A DNA stretch of 64,000 nucleotides from Hymenobacter sublimis (GCF_023101345.1 NZ_CP095848.1:3436001-3500000), one strand, 5' to 3'. Counted from the stretch's first letter, positions 8,665-18,332 are shown. Program-made: numbers and translations. Notes: generated by a model not told the origin, from the letters alone.

Positions 8665-8750
8665 TGTTCCCTTCGCCGGCATTACCCGGGCAGGTTCAAT
8701 GGGTATGATCTCAGCCGCGCGCTACTAGCGTGGCACCCCTAAAACTTCTG
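8665..8750 (-). promoter_or_regulatory. TPP riboswitch (THI element)
   Basis: The minus strand carries the conserved elements in order: GGGGTGCC (8732-8739), GCTGAGAT (8708-8715), ACCC followed by GAACCTG (8691-8704), GGGTAATGCC (8679-8688), then GAAGGGAA. GUUU just 5' of the core can pair with AAAC after GGGAAC to close P1. Thiamin pyrophosphate binding normally turns the downstream gene off. It controls the TonB receptor starting at 8589, about 75 bases downstream. Confidence 0.95.
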
Positions 8751-8979
8751 GGCCAAAGGTACACCGGAAGTTTTGAGTTTTGCGCTACGCCCAGATAATC
8801 TAGTTATAAATCAAGAGCCAAACAGTACTTTATCTCTTGACAATCAAGTAAATTAGATGGTAGCATGCTAGGCCTCACAAAATGATGGCTTGGGAAAACA
8901 ACCCGCCCCGCACCTCCGTTTCTGTTGTAGCTGCTGCCGTTTTCGTGAGTCCCGTTGTTGAACTTTTGCTCTCTCCGCC

Positions 8980-9210
8980 ATGACCATCACCAGCCTCCTT
9001 TACCTGCTCGTGGTACTTGTGTTCACCGGGCTTTTGTTGGTACTACCCCGCCGCCGCACCCGGCACCCCCCGGCCCCCGACAATGACGATGACGGTGGCG
9101 AACCGCTCGACGACGGACTACCTGATTTCGACCTGCCTCCCGGCATTTCCCGTCCTATCAATGACTGGGAGCCCGACTACAACCGCCCCCGGGTACCCCT
9201 GGAATTCTAG
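8980..9210 (+). CDS. Small single-pass membrane protein with acidic tail
   Basis: 76 residues. Residues 4-23 (SLLYLLVVLVFTGLLLVLPR) form one membrane helix ending in RRRTR, so by the positive-inside rule the tail faces the cytoplasm. The tail is Asp/Pro-rich (DNDDDGGEPLDDGLPDFDLPPG). No family is recognised. The gene lies divergently upstream of the TPP riboswitch and convergent with the acetyltransferase gene, with a strong shared terminator after it. The hydrophobic N-terminus and the terminator support it as a real gene; the role is unknown. Confidence 0.6.
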   Translation: MTITSLLYLLVVLVFTGLLLVLPRRRTRHPPAPDNDDDGGEPLDDGLPDFDLPPGISRPINDWEPDYNRPRVPLEF

Positions 9211-9220
9211 CTTGCCGCTC

Positions 9221-9272
9221 ACAAAACAGCCGGGCCCCGTGACACTATCTGGTCACGGGGCCCGGCTGTTAG
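9221..9272. terminator. Long perfect hairpin between convergent genes
   Basis: A perfect 19-bp stem (9225-9243 with 9252-9270) with an 8-base loop and four A on the left flank. It has a weak T tract on the plus side, so it works best for the leftward transcript. Confidence 0.8.
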
Positions 9273-9290
9273 TGTATGGTTATCGAACGG

Positions 9291-9707
9291 CTACAGGCTC
9301 TTGGCCATACGCACGTACGGAATGGTGCCGCGGTAGAAACGGTTGCCTTCGGGCTCTAGGCCAAAGGCCCGATAAAAGTTCTCGTTCACGGCGCGGGCGT
9401 CGCACCAGATGCGCTGAGCCCCTTTCTCGCGGGCTTCATCTAGCACGCGGCGCAGCAGCTGGGAGCCAATGCCCTGGCCCTGGCAGTCGGGGCGGGTAGC
9501 GAATTTACGGAAGCGGGCCACGTTGCCGTCAATAAACAGGGAAATGACGGAAACCAGCTTGCCGTTGCGGAAGGCCCCGTAGTGGTGGCCCTGCTCGTCC
9601 TGGTTCAGCTTTACGTAGTCGATGGACTCTTGGGGCCACAGCACGGTGTGGCGAAGCGGGTAGGTATCGGCCGCCTGAATGGGGCGGATGGTAATCTCGG
9701 AGGTCAT
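9291..9707 (-). CDS. GNAT-family N-acetyltransferase
   Basis: About 138 residues from MTSEITIRPIQ (ATG 9707); the upstream start at 9722 overlaps the stop of the preceding gene by eight bases. The fold is visible as VSVISLFIDG, FRKFATRPDCQGQGIGSQLL (acetyl-CoA pyrophosphate loop Q-G-Q-G-I-G), WCDARAVNENFYRAFGL, then FYRGTIPYVRM. The closest group by eye is the small YjcF-like acetyltransferases; the substrate is unknown. It is the last gene of a tight leftward run with the aldose epimerase-like gene. Confidence 0.8.
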   Translation of the reverse strand: MTSEITIRPIQAADTYPLRHTVLWPQESIDYVKLNQDEQGHHYGAFRNGKLVSVISLFIDGNVARFRKFATRPDCQGQGIGSQLLRRVLDEAREKGAQRIWCDARAVNENFYRAFGLEPEGNRFYRGTIPYVRMAKSL

Positions 9708-9714
9708 GCTTAGG

Positions 9715-10590
9715 TTACTCAACGGTGATGCTGTAGGAGGTTGAAAACTGCTGGCCGGGCCGCAAAGTCAGGATGCCTTCTTTGTCGGCCAGCTCCGGGG
9801 AGCCGGTGGTGGAGCTGGCAATGCCCTGCCAGGGCTCGATGCACACGAAGGGAGCTCCGGGACCTTTGGTCCAGAGACCGAGGTAGGGAAACCCGTCGAA
9901 GCGGACCCGCACGGCGCGACCGGAGCGGCGGCTGCGCAGGGTAAGGTGAGAAAAGTCGAAGTGCTTCAGCACCAGCGCATCCTGGGCGAATAGCTCGTAA
10001 CTGAGCGGCAACACTTGCTGGTGTTGCAGTAGGGGCTCACTCTGTCCCGTTAGCAGGCCCCCATCCAGAAGGTAGCGCTCGGCGGTGGTTGGCTGGTCGA
10101 ACACGAAGTCGTAGTCCTCGAAGCTTTCTCCCTCTACCAGCGGGCACCGAAAGGCCGGGTGGGCTCCTATGCTAAAGAGCATTTCCTCGTGACCGGGGTT
10201 TTCGACTTCCCAGCCCACGGTCAGTTGAGCGCCAGCCAGCCGGTAGGTAATGCGCAGCACAAAATCGAAGGGAAAGCGCGTTTTGCTTTCCTCGGTAGCG
10301 TGCAGCTCAAAGGCAACGGCCGTACCCGAGTGCTGCTGCACCCGAAACTCCTGGTCGCGGGCGAAGCCGTGCTGACTGAGGCTGTAGCGGCTTCCCTGGT
10401 GGGTGTACTCGTCCTGGGGTAGGCGCCCGACGATGGGAAAAAGCACCGGGGCGTGGCGGTTCCAGAAGGCTGGGTCGGCCGGCCAGATGTACTCCAGATT
10501 CGCCAGATCTTTCCGAACAAAGCTGCTGAGCTCGGCGCCGTGGGCGTTGAGGCCCACACGGCACTGCTCGTTTTCAAGGTAATACGTCAT
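9715..10590 (-). CDS. Aldose 1-epimerase family protein (LacX-like)
   Basis: 291 residues of the galactose-mutarotase beta-sandwich superfamily, which interconverts anomers of free or phosphorylated aldoses in the cytoplasm. Typical features are GAELSSFVRKD near the N-terminus, PVLFPIVGRL, SQHGFARDQEF (the catalytic His region), FSIGAHPAFRCP, and FVCIEPWQG near the C-terminus, whose Glu fits the catalytic carboxylate. Length and pattern fit the LacX/YeaD-like branch. It lies 50 bases downstream of the NadR-like kinase gene on the same strand. Neighbours do not reveal the sugar. Confidence 0.85.
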   Translation of the reverse strand: MTYYLENEQCRVGLNAHGAELSSFVRKDLANLEYIWPADPAFWNRHAPVLFPIVGRLPQDEYTHQGSRYSLSQHGFARDQEFRVQQHSGTAVAFELHATEESKTRFPFDFVLRITYRLAGAQLTVGWEVENPGHEEMLFSIGAHPAFRCPLVEGESFEDYDFVFDQPTTAERYLLDGGLLTGQSEPLLQHQQVLPLSYELFAQDALVLKHFDFSHLTLRSRRSGRAVRVRFDGFPYLGLWTKGPGAPFVCIEPWQGIASSTTGSPELADKEGILTLRPGQQFSTSYSITVE

Positions 10591-10644
10591 GCAAATACGA
10601 ATCGCGGGATACCGGAGAGGGAACGAGGTAGCACAACGAAATTT

Positions 10645-11241
10645 TCAGAGAAAGGGTATCGTTTCGTCGGGGGGCGGGCCGGCAAGGTAGGCCGAGTCGG
10701 CCGCCGCCGGCCGGCGGTGGGACAGCAGCGCATCGACGTGAAAACAGGCCGCTTCTAACCGCTGACTGGGCGTACCGCTGATTTCGGCAAAGTTCGAAAA
10801 TTGCTCGCGGAGTTCCCGCTGGTAGAGGTCGTAGAAGTACTGGCGGTGGTTGGGGTGCTCCCGCAACGGGTCTGGCTCCCAGGGCAAATCCACGCCTAGC
10901 AGCAACACCAAGCTGTACTGCTGCACTTGCACCTGCCGCTGAATCCAATCGGGGCAATGCCCAAAGGCGTGCTCCGACCAGATTTTTATCACCAGCAAAT
11001 CGGTGTCACAAAAGATAATGGGCTGGCCTAAGCGGGCGGCGGCAGCGGCGGCAGCGGCCTCCGCTGCCAACTGGCCGCGGGCTATTTCCTCCAGGTCGGC
11101 CAGGGTGTAGTTCGGCCCGCGCTCTTCCAGGTAGTGGCGGGCATACTCCGGGGCCCATACCGTGTGGTAGTGTTCAGCCAGCAGGCGGCTCAGGGTAGTT
11201 TTTCCCGTCGATTCGGGGCCGGTCAGCGCAACTCGCAGCAT
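10645..11241 (-). CDS. NadR-like P-loop kinase (ribosylnicotinamide kinase-like ATPase)
   Basis: 198 residues from MLRVALTG (ATG 11241). The P-loop GPESTGKTT is at residues 8-16. Other family blocks are VWAPEYARHYLEE, FCDTDLLVIKIWSEHAFG, and LLLGVDLPWEPDPLREHP. These match the kinase domain of NadR, which phosphorylates nicotinamide riboside to NMN, without the DNA-binding and adenylyltransferase domains. It starts two bases after the pnuC stop, so the two are co-transcribed and probably translationally coupled. That arrangement suggests transport followed by phosphorylation trapping. A thiamin-related substrate is possible given the nearby TPP-controlled receptor. Confidence 0.85.
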   Translation of the reverse strand: MLRVALTGPESTGKTTLSRLLAEHYHTVWAPEYARHYLEERGPNYTLADLEEIARGQLAAEAAAAAAAARLGQPIIFCDTDLLVIKIWSEHAFGHCPDWIQRQVQVQQYSLVLLLGVDLPWEPDPLREHPNHRQYFYDLYQRELREQFSNFAEISGTPSQRLEAACFHVDALLSHRRPAAADSAYLAGPPPDETIPFL

Positions 11242-11243
11242 GA

Positions 11244-11870
11244 TCAGGCGGCTTGAAGTTCGGCAGCCTGCTGGCGCTGGTAGGCGCGGTGCCATTGCAG
11301 ATAGCCGTACACAGCCAGTCCCAAATACAGCGCATACAAGGCGCTAGTGGGATAAAGCTGTTTAGACCACAGAATGGGCACGTAGATAATATCCACTACT
11401 ACCCACAACCACCAGTTTTCAAGCCGCTTACGCATCAGTAAAAATTGCGCGGCCAGGCTGCCGGCAGTAGTCAGACTGTCCCAATACGGCACGGAGTCCT
11501 TGGTGTAGTGGGCCAGGTAGTAGCCAAAGCCCGCGGTGAATGCCGGGATGAACACGGCGCACAGCAGCCACTCGGGCCGGGTAGTGCGCGAGACGTGCAG
11601 CTCGGTCCGGCTGCGGCCCCCGTACAGCCACTCATACCACCCGTACACGCTCAGCCCAATGAACATAATCTGCAGCAGACTGTCGGCGTACAGGTCCTGG
11701 CGGTAGTAAACTACGATGTAGAGCGCGCAGCTGAAGATGGCAACGGGGAAATTCCAGATAACCTCCCGGGCCGCCAGCCACACGCACGCGAAGCCCGTAA
11801 GCACGGCAACCCATTCCAGCGGACTACCGCCGGCAGCGGCGGTCCAGAACTCATATAAGGGCTCCAACAC
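11244..11870 (-). CDS. pnuC: PnuC-family vitamin transporter
   Basis: Polytopic inner-membrane facilitator of ~208 residues with about seven helices. Recognisable blocks are WNFPVAIFSCALYIVVYY, LYADSLLQIMFIGLSVYGWYEW, WDSLTTAGSLAAQFLLMRKRLENWWLWVV and the YALYLGLAVYGYLQW end. PnuC imports nicotinamide riboside; its Bacteroidota paralogue PnuT imports thiamin. A TTG at 11933 could extend the frame, but it overlaps the promoter -7 box. GTG 11870 or TTG 11867, just before EPLYEFW, is a better start. It is followed at two bases by the NadR-like kinase. Substrate is undecided between the two vitamins. Confidence 0.85.
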   Translation of the reverse strand: MLEPLYEFWTAAAGGSPLEWVAVLTGFACVWLAAREVIWNFPVAIFSCALYIVVYYRQDLYADSLLQIMFIGLSVYGWYEWLYGGRSRTELHVSRTTRPEWLLCAVFIPAFTAGFGYYLAHYTKDSVPYWDSLTTAGSLAAQFLLMRKRLENWWLWVVVDIIYVPILWSKQLYPTSALYALYLGLAVYGYLQWHRAYQRQQAAELQAA

Positions 11871-11930
11871 AGAAAGACAACGGAAAGAAGGGGTTATGGC
11901 CGCGCCGGGTAGCCGCCCGACGGAAACGGC

Positions 11931-11938
11931 CAAAGCTA
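11931..11938 (-). promoter_or_regulatory. Bacteroidota -7 box of the pnuC promoter
   Basis: TAGCTTTG on the minus strand is an exact TAnnTTTG match, lying ~60 bases before the chosen GTG start. No good -33 TTG is visible. It faces away from the rhodanese promoter, with 13 bases between the two boxes. Confidence 0.5.
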
Positions 11939-11951
11939 ACGAGCATTAGGG

Positions 11952-11959
11952 TAATTTTG
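11952..11959 (+). promoter_or_regulatory. Bacteroidota -7 box of the rhodanese promoter
   Basis: TAATTTTG matches TAnnTTTG exactly and lies 39 bases before the ATG at 11999. It is divergently arranged with the pnuC box. Confidence 0.5.
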
Positions 11960-11998
11960 TGGCTTGTCAGGCATTTTCTCTCTTTACGACCGGTTGTT

Positions 11999-12322
11999 AT
12001 GCTGCCCGAAATTACCCCCGAAGACCTACAAGCCCGCCTCCAGGGCGGCCAGGATGTGCAGCTGATTGATGTGCGCCAGCCGGAAGAGTTTACGTATTGC
12101 CGCATTGAGGGCAGCGTATTAATTCCGTTGGGCGAGTTGGCCAGCCGGGCCGAGGAAATTGACCCCGACCGGCCCACCGTGCTGATTTGCCACCACGGCG
12201 TGCGCTCCATGCAGGCCCTAGCCTATCTGCAACACCGCCACGAGCTTACTAACCTACTAAACCTGCGTGGCGGCATTCACGCCTGGAGCCTGCGGGTAGA
12301 CCCCACGGTGGCCGTGTACTAA
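11999..12322 (+). CDS. Single-domain rhodanese
   Basis: 107 residues from ATG 11999. It is one rhodanese domain: LIDVRQPEEF (22-31), CRIEGSVLIPLGEL, the active-site loop with Cys64 in CHHGVRS, then LRGGIHAWSLRVDPTV. The CxxGxRS loop is typical of GlpE/PspE-type sulfurtransferases, which move sulfane sulfur through a Cys persulfide. An upstream TTG at 11957 would overlap the promoter box and is rejected. It is followed 29 bases later by hrpB on the same strand, so the two may share a transcript. The acceptor is unknown. Confidence 0.9.
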   Translation: MLPEITPEDLQARLQGGQDVQLIDVRQPEEFTYCRIEGSVLIPLGELASRAEEIDPDRPTVLICHHGVRSMQALAYLQHRHELTNLLNLRGGIHAWSLRVDPTVAVY

Positions 12323-12351
12323 TCATCCGAAGCCAATAGCAACCGCCCACC

Positions 12352-14880
12352 GTGCACTTCCCCGCCCTTCCCATTCTGGATGCCCTGCCTGAGCTGCTTC
12401 GCACGCTTGACAGCTCCAGCGTAGCCGTATTGCAGGCCCCGCCCGGAGCCGGCAAAACCACCCTGGTGCCCCTGGCTTTACTAGAAGCCGCGTGGCGCGA
12501 AGACGGCCGCATCCTGGTGCTGGAACCGCGGCGGCTGGCGGCGCGGGCAGCCGCTACCCGCATGGCGCAGCTATTGGGCGAGCCGGTGGGCCAAACCGTG
12601 GGCTACCGCATGCGGCTGGAAAGCAAAGTATCGGCCCGGACGCGAATTGAGGTAGTAACGGAAGTGATTCTGACCCGCCAGCTCCAGGACGACCCAGCCC
12701 TGGAAGGCGTAGCCGCCGTGCTGTTCGATGAGTTTCACGAGCGCAGCCTGCAGGCTGACTTAGGCCTCGCCCTGGCCCTGGACGCCCAAAGCGTGCTGCG
12801 CCCAGACCTGCGGATTCTGGTAATGTCGGCCACGCTGGATGCCGACCGGCTAGGTGCTTGGCTAGGCGCCCCGGTAGTGCGCAGTTTGGGCCGCATGTTT
12901 CCCGTTGATACTCACTACCTGAGTCCGCAGCGCGCGGCTACCGTGTCGCGCCGGCCCCACGAGAAGCTCCAGGACCTGACGCCGGCCATCATCCGGGAAG
13001 CCTTGCAGCAACACGCTACCGGCGACGTGCTCGTGTTTCTGCCCGGCCTAGCTGACCAGCGCCGGGTAGCCGACAAGCTGGCTTCCTTACCCGAGCACAT
13101 AGACGTGCACATGCTGCACGGCGAGCTGCCCGCTGAGCAGCAGGACGCCGCCCTGCGCCCGGCCCTGGCAGGGCGGCGCAAAGTAGTGCTGGCCACCAGC
13201 ATTGCCGAAACCAGTCTGACCATAGAAGGCGTTACGATTGTAGTGGATGGGGGCTACGCCCGGGTGCCCCGCTTCGAGCCACGCACCGGCCTCACTACCC
13301 TCGGCACCGAGCCCGTAAGCCAAGCCGCCGCCGACCAGCGCCGGGGCCGGGCCGGCCGCTTGGGTCCGGGCACCTGCTACCGCCTCTGGACCGAAGCCGA
13401 GTACCGGGAATTACCTCACCACTTGGCCCCAGAAATCCTCACCGCCGACCTCAGCCCCCTCGCTTTGGAACTGGCGCTTTGGGGTGCCCGCGACGCTACG
13501 GCCCTGCGGTGGTTGGATGCGCCGCCCGCCCCAGCTTTAGCCCAGGCCCGCGACCTGCTACTACGGTTGCAAGCTTTAACGGCCGAGGGTTACCCAACAG
13601 CCCACGGCCGTGCGCTGGCGGGCCTAGGCCTAGCTCCGCGTTTGGCTCACTTGGTGGTGCGGGGGCAAGAAGTCGGGCATGGGGCTACGGCTTGCGCCCT
13701 GGCGGCTTTGCTAACGGAGCGCGACATTCTGCGCCCCGCCGACGGCACGTTTGGTCCGCCTGATTTACGCCTGCGCCTCGAAGCGCTGGCAACGGGCCGG
13801 GCTCCACTTCCGGGCTTGGTGCCAGATGCGGCAGCTGTGCGGCGGGTGCGGGAAGCAGCGGCCGTACTGCGCTACCGCGCGGGAGCCAAAGGTGAAATCC
13901 AGCCGGATGCAGCCGGGCTGCTGGCAGCCTTCGCCTACCCCGACCGCCTCGCTCAACGCGAAACGCCCGAGCGGGTGCGCCTACTCAGCGGGCAGCGGGC
14001 TACGTTACCGGCTGAGTTTTTTGGGCAGCAGGACGTGTTTTTTGCCGTGGCGGCCCTTGACGGGGTTGCCGCCCAGCCCCGGGCAAGCCTAGCTGCCCCC
14101 TTGAGCAAAGCCGAGCTGGAACAGTATTTCGAGCCGCAGATAGACACGCGCGAGGAAGTACGCTGGGACGAAGCAGCGGGACGCGTCACGGCGCGGCGGC
14201 TGCGGCGGCTGGGAGCCCTAGTGCTAGCCGATACGACCCTTCCCAACCCCGCGCCCGAGTTGCTTACGGCCGCTCTGCTGGGTGCCATTCGGGAAGGCGG
14301 GGTGGCGCGCCTGCCCTGGAGCGAAGCCGCCGCCCAGCTGCGGGAACGGCTGGCTTTTCTGCACCATATCTTTCCCGAAAACTGGCCCGACGTTTCGGAT
14401 GCCGCGCTGCTGGAAAGCCTGGAAGAGTGGCTGGGGCCTTACCTGACGGGGGTGAAAAGCTGGGCGGAGTTAGGCCGCGTTAACTTCGGGGAGGCCCTGC
14501 TGGGTTTGCTACCCGGCGGCTGGGGCCAGCGTCAGGAGCTGGAACGGCTGGCTCCTGCCCACCTGGAAGTACCCACCGGCTCCCGCATCCGCCTAGACTA
14601 TACTGACCCCGCCGCACCGGTGCTGGCGGTGCGCTTGCAGGAGGTATTCGGGCTGCTGGACACGCCTACGGTGGCGGGCGGGCGCGTACCTCTCACCTTG
14701 CACCTGCTTTCTCCCGGCTACCGCCCCGCCCAGGTCACGCGCGATTTGCGCAGCTTCTGGACCAGCAGCTACTTCGAGGTGCGCAAGGAGCTGCGCGGCC
14801 GCTACCCCAAGCACTACTGGCCTGAAAACCCCTTGGAAGCCCAGGCCATTCGGGGCACGAAAAAGCAGAACGGGCTGTAG
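12352..14880 (+). CDS. hrpB: ATP-dependent helicase HrpB
   Basis: 842-residue DEAH-type helicase. Motif I is APPGAGKTT (29-37), motif II FDEFHERS (~125), motif III VMSATLDA, and the second RecA lobe carries ATSIAETSLTIEGV and QRRGRAGR. A helicase-associated region follows, and the C-terminus is the HrpB-specific domain, with PKHYWPENPLEAQAIRG near the end. The start is GTG (12352, MHFPALPILD), since no ATG precedes the P-loop at a proper distance. The cellular role of bacterial HrpB is poorly defined (RNA metabolism). No terminator separates it from the rhodanese gene. Confidence 0.95.
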   Translation: MHFPALPILDALPELLRTLDSSSVAVLQAPPGAGKTTLVPLALLEAAWREDGRILVLEPRRLAARAAATRMAQLLGEPVGQTVGYRMRLESKVSARTRIEVVTEVILTRQLQDDPALEGVAAVLFDEFHERSLQADLGLALALDAQSVLRPDLRILVMSATLDADRLGAWLGAPVVRSLGRMFPVDTHYLSPQRAATVSRRPHEKLQDLTPAIIREALQQHATGDVLVFLPGLADQRRVADKLASLPEHIDVHMLHGELPAEQQDAALRPALAGRRKVVLATSIAETSLTIEGVTIVVDGGYARVPRFEPRTGLTTLGTEPVSQAAADQRRGRAGRLGPGTCYRLWTEAEYRELPHHLAPEILTADLSPLALELALWGARDATALRWLDAPPAPALAQARDLLLRLQALTAEGYPTAHGRALAGLGLAPRLAHLVVRGQEVGHGATACALAALLTERDILRPADGTFGPPDLRLRLEALATGRAPLPGLVPDAAAVRRVREAAAVLRYRAGAKGEIQPDAAGLLAAFAYPDRLAQRETPERVRLLSGQRATLPAEFFGQQDVFFAVAALDGVAAQPRASLAAPLSKAELEQYFEPQIDTREEVRWDEAAGRVTARRLRRLGALVLADTTLPNPAPELLTAALLGAIREGGVARLPWSEAAAQLRERLAFLHHIFPENWPDVSDAALLESLEEWLGPYLTGVKSWAELGRVNFGEALLGLLPGGWGQRQELERLAPAHLEVPTGSRIRLDYTDPAAPVLAVRLQEVFGLLDTPTVAGGRVPLTLHLLSPGYRPAQVTRDLRSFWTSSYFEVRKELRGRYPKHYWPENPLEAQAIRGTKKQNGL

Positions 14881-15050
14881 GCCGGACGTTTCGTTGCGCC
14901 TAAATAAGTGGGCTGAAATCGAGAGTAAAGCACCAGCTGCTACGCCCTAGTTATCGGGGAGGCGGTTAAGGGGTGCGGCGCCCTGAGTTGTCTTGTGGGC
15001 ACTGGCCTTCGTGGCCGGTTCTTTCGTAGCCACCCCTTCTTTTTTATAGC

Positions 15051-15713
15051 ATGCAGAAAAAAGTTACCCTAGCCGCCTTGAGTGCTTGGGCCTGTTTGTC
15101 GGCGCACGTGGGCGCGGCGCAGGACACCACCAACTGGCGAGTATACGTGGAGGCCGGACCCAAAATCACCCAGTTCCGCACCATGTCGTACTCCGGCAGC
15201 GAGGATGCCCAACCCGAGATGCGGGACACGTACTCCGGCTTCGTTGATGTGAAAGCCTTTAAGCCGCTTTCCAACCGCGTGGTGCTGTCCGGCACTGTGG
15301 GCGTGGATATGCAGCTGCTGAACTTTCGCACTGGGTACCAGGAAAGCTTCCCGGCTCCCGGCATCACCAGCTACTCCCGGGAACACATCAGCCGCCTGCT
15401 CACCCGGGCCCGCCTCGATTGGGGCATCCATTACCAGTTTAATTTGGGTGAATCGGGTCATCTGCTGCCGGGTGTTTCCTTCGGCCAAATGATTAACCTC
15501 AGCAAAAACGGCTACAGCTACAGCTTTATCCAACCCGGCCTGTACTTCACCAACGACCGGCTCCTACTGTCTTTCACCGCTTCCGACACGCCCTACAACG
15601 TGTTAATTCCGGAAGCCTCCAAGTTCGAGAGCACCTACCGGGGTAGGCTCATCAGGAGCGAATCGGAATTTCGGGTGCGGGAGTTGCAGCTTAGCGTCGG
15701 GGCGAAATTTTAG
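15051..15713 (+). CDS. Secreted beta-barrel-like protein, function unknown
   Basis: 220 residues with a signal peptide (MQKKVTLAALSAWACLSAHVGA) followed by alternating strands: YVEAGPKITQF, GFVDVKAFKPL, VVLSGTVGVDMQLLNF, LDWGIHYQFNLG, LLPGVSFGQMINL, GLYFTNDRLLLSFTAS. It ends with an aromatic-terminated strand (LQLSVGAKF), as outer-membrane barrels do. It is probably an eight-strand barrel, but no named family is recognised. The 170-base gap upstream shows no clear promoter. A strong terminator follows. Confidence 0.7.
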   Translation: MQKKVTLAALSAWACLSAHVGAAQDTTNWRVYVEAGPKITQFRTMSYSGSEDAQPEMRDTYSGFVDVKAFKPLSNRVVLSGTVGVDMQLLNFRTGYQESFPAPGITSYSREHISRLLTRARLDWGIHYQFNLGESGHLLPGVSFGQMINLSKNGYSYSFIQPGLYFTNDRLLLSFTASDTPYNVLIPEASKFESTYRGRLIRSESEFRVRELQLSVGAKF

Positions 15714-15732
15714 CTCCTCCCTTCTTCTACTC

Positions 15733-15770
15733 AAAAGGCCGGCTACCCCAGGGTAGTCGGCCTTTTGTTT
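15733..15770. terminator. Terminator between convergent genes
   Basis: Stem AAAAGGCCG (15733-15741) with CGGCCTTTT (15758-15766), an inner CTACCC/GGGTAG pair, and T residues after it. It serves the barrel gene and the convergent SDR gene. Confidence 0.85.
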
Positions 15771-15789
15771 TACTGCGTTGTTCAAGGGG

Positions 15790-16635
15790 CTATTCCCCAG
15801 CCGGGTAGTCGGCGGAGTCCCCGAGGTCGGCAACTTGCTCCAACTCTTTCACTAGGGTGGTAAACTTGTCGCGGGCACCTTTCACGGCGGCTTTGCCCAG
15901 AGGCAGATGCAAGGGCGGGTTTTCCTGGCGCACGAGGTCGAACATGATGCGGGCGGCGCGCTGGGGGTCGCCGGGCTGGCGGCCGCTGTAGCTCTGGATG
16001 CCCTTCAGATTCTCGCCCACGGTGGCGCGGTAGTCCTCAATGGCCGTGTCAACGAAGGAGGCGGAGCGAGCGGCCCAGTCGGTGCGGAAGCCGCTGGGCT
16101 CAATGTTGGTTACCTTAATACCCAGCGGGCCTACCTGCTGGGCCAGGCTTTCGCCCAGCGCCTCCAGGGCAAACTTGCTGGCGTTGTACACGCCTACCCC
16201 CGGGAAGGTCTTCAAGCCGCCAATGCTGGTGATGTTAAGAATGTGGCCGCTTTTCCACTCGCGCAGGTGGGGCAACACCGCCCGCAGCACCCGCAGGGGC
16301 CCGAATACATTGACCTCAAACTGGCGCTGCACCTCGGCATCGTCAATTTCCTCGATGCTGCCCAAGGAGCCGTAACCCGCGTTGTTCACTACCACATCAA
16401 GCTGGCCGAAGTGCTGAATGGCAGCCTGCACGGCCTGCTGCACCTGTTGCTCATTTACCACGTCGCAGATAAAGCCGCGGCCGTTTGCGCCAGCCTTTTT
16501 GGTGAATTCATCGGCCTGGGCCTGCTGGCGGAAGGTAGCGGCTACGTTGTCGCCTTGGCTGAGGCAGTAATCGGCCAGTTCTTTGCCGAAACCGGTGCTG
16601 ACGCCGGTAATAAACCAGGTTTTGGTGGTTGCCAT
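15790..16635 (-). CDS. SDR-family oxidoreductase
   Basis: 281-residue classical short-chain dehydrogenase. The NAD(P) loop is TGVSTGFG (10-17), followed by the NNAGYG strand, an SIGG serine region and the YNASK catalytic Tyr/Lys. The C-terminus is longer than the minimal fold. The GVSTGFG loop and length place it with the SDR group annotated as 'oxidoreductase/SDR' close to retinol-dehydrogenase-like enzymes; the substrate is unknown. The ATG at 16635 gives an N-terminus (MATTKTWFITGVS) of the right length before the loop. It is divergent from guaB. Confidence 0.9.
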   Translation of the reverse strand: MATTKTWFITGVSTGFGKELADYCLSQGDNVAATFRQQAQADEFTKKAGANGRGFICDVVNEQQVQQAVQAAIQHFGQLDVVVNNAGYGSLGSIEEIDDAEVQRQFEVNVFGPLRVLRAVLPHLREWKSGHILNITSIGGLKTFPGVGVYNASKFALEALGESLAQQVGPLGIKVTNIEPSGFRTDWAARSASFVDTAIEDYRATVGENLKGIQSYSGRQPGDPQRAARIMFDLVRQENPPLHLPLGKAAVKGARDKFTTLVKELEQVADLGDSADYPAGE

Positions 16636-16835
16636 GGATAGGGAGGAATGGTGAAGGATGCTGGCCCCGAAACAGGCCAGCTAGCTGGTGTAACCCTGAA
16701 AGTGGCCGTGGGGTTTTGCCGAATGGCCCCTGTTCCGGCGCCCGGCCCGAAACGGATCGTAACAGAACGGCAACACGAAAAGAGCAGGTAAAAACCGGAA
16801 ACTCAATTATTCGCCGTAATTTTACCTGGCAATAA

Positions 16836-18332
<1,497 letters not shown>

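Noticed and set aside
8590..8682. N-terminal extension of the TonB receptor from ATG 8682
   Set aside because: The ATG belongs to the riboswitch core, and the extension precedes a signal peptide.
11957..11998. Upstream TTG start for the rhodanese gene
   Set aside because: It overlaps the promoter -7 box; ATG 11999 starts at the domain.
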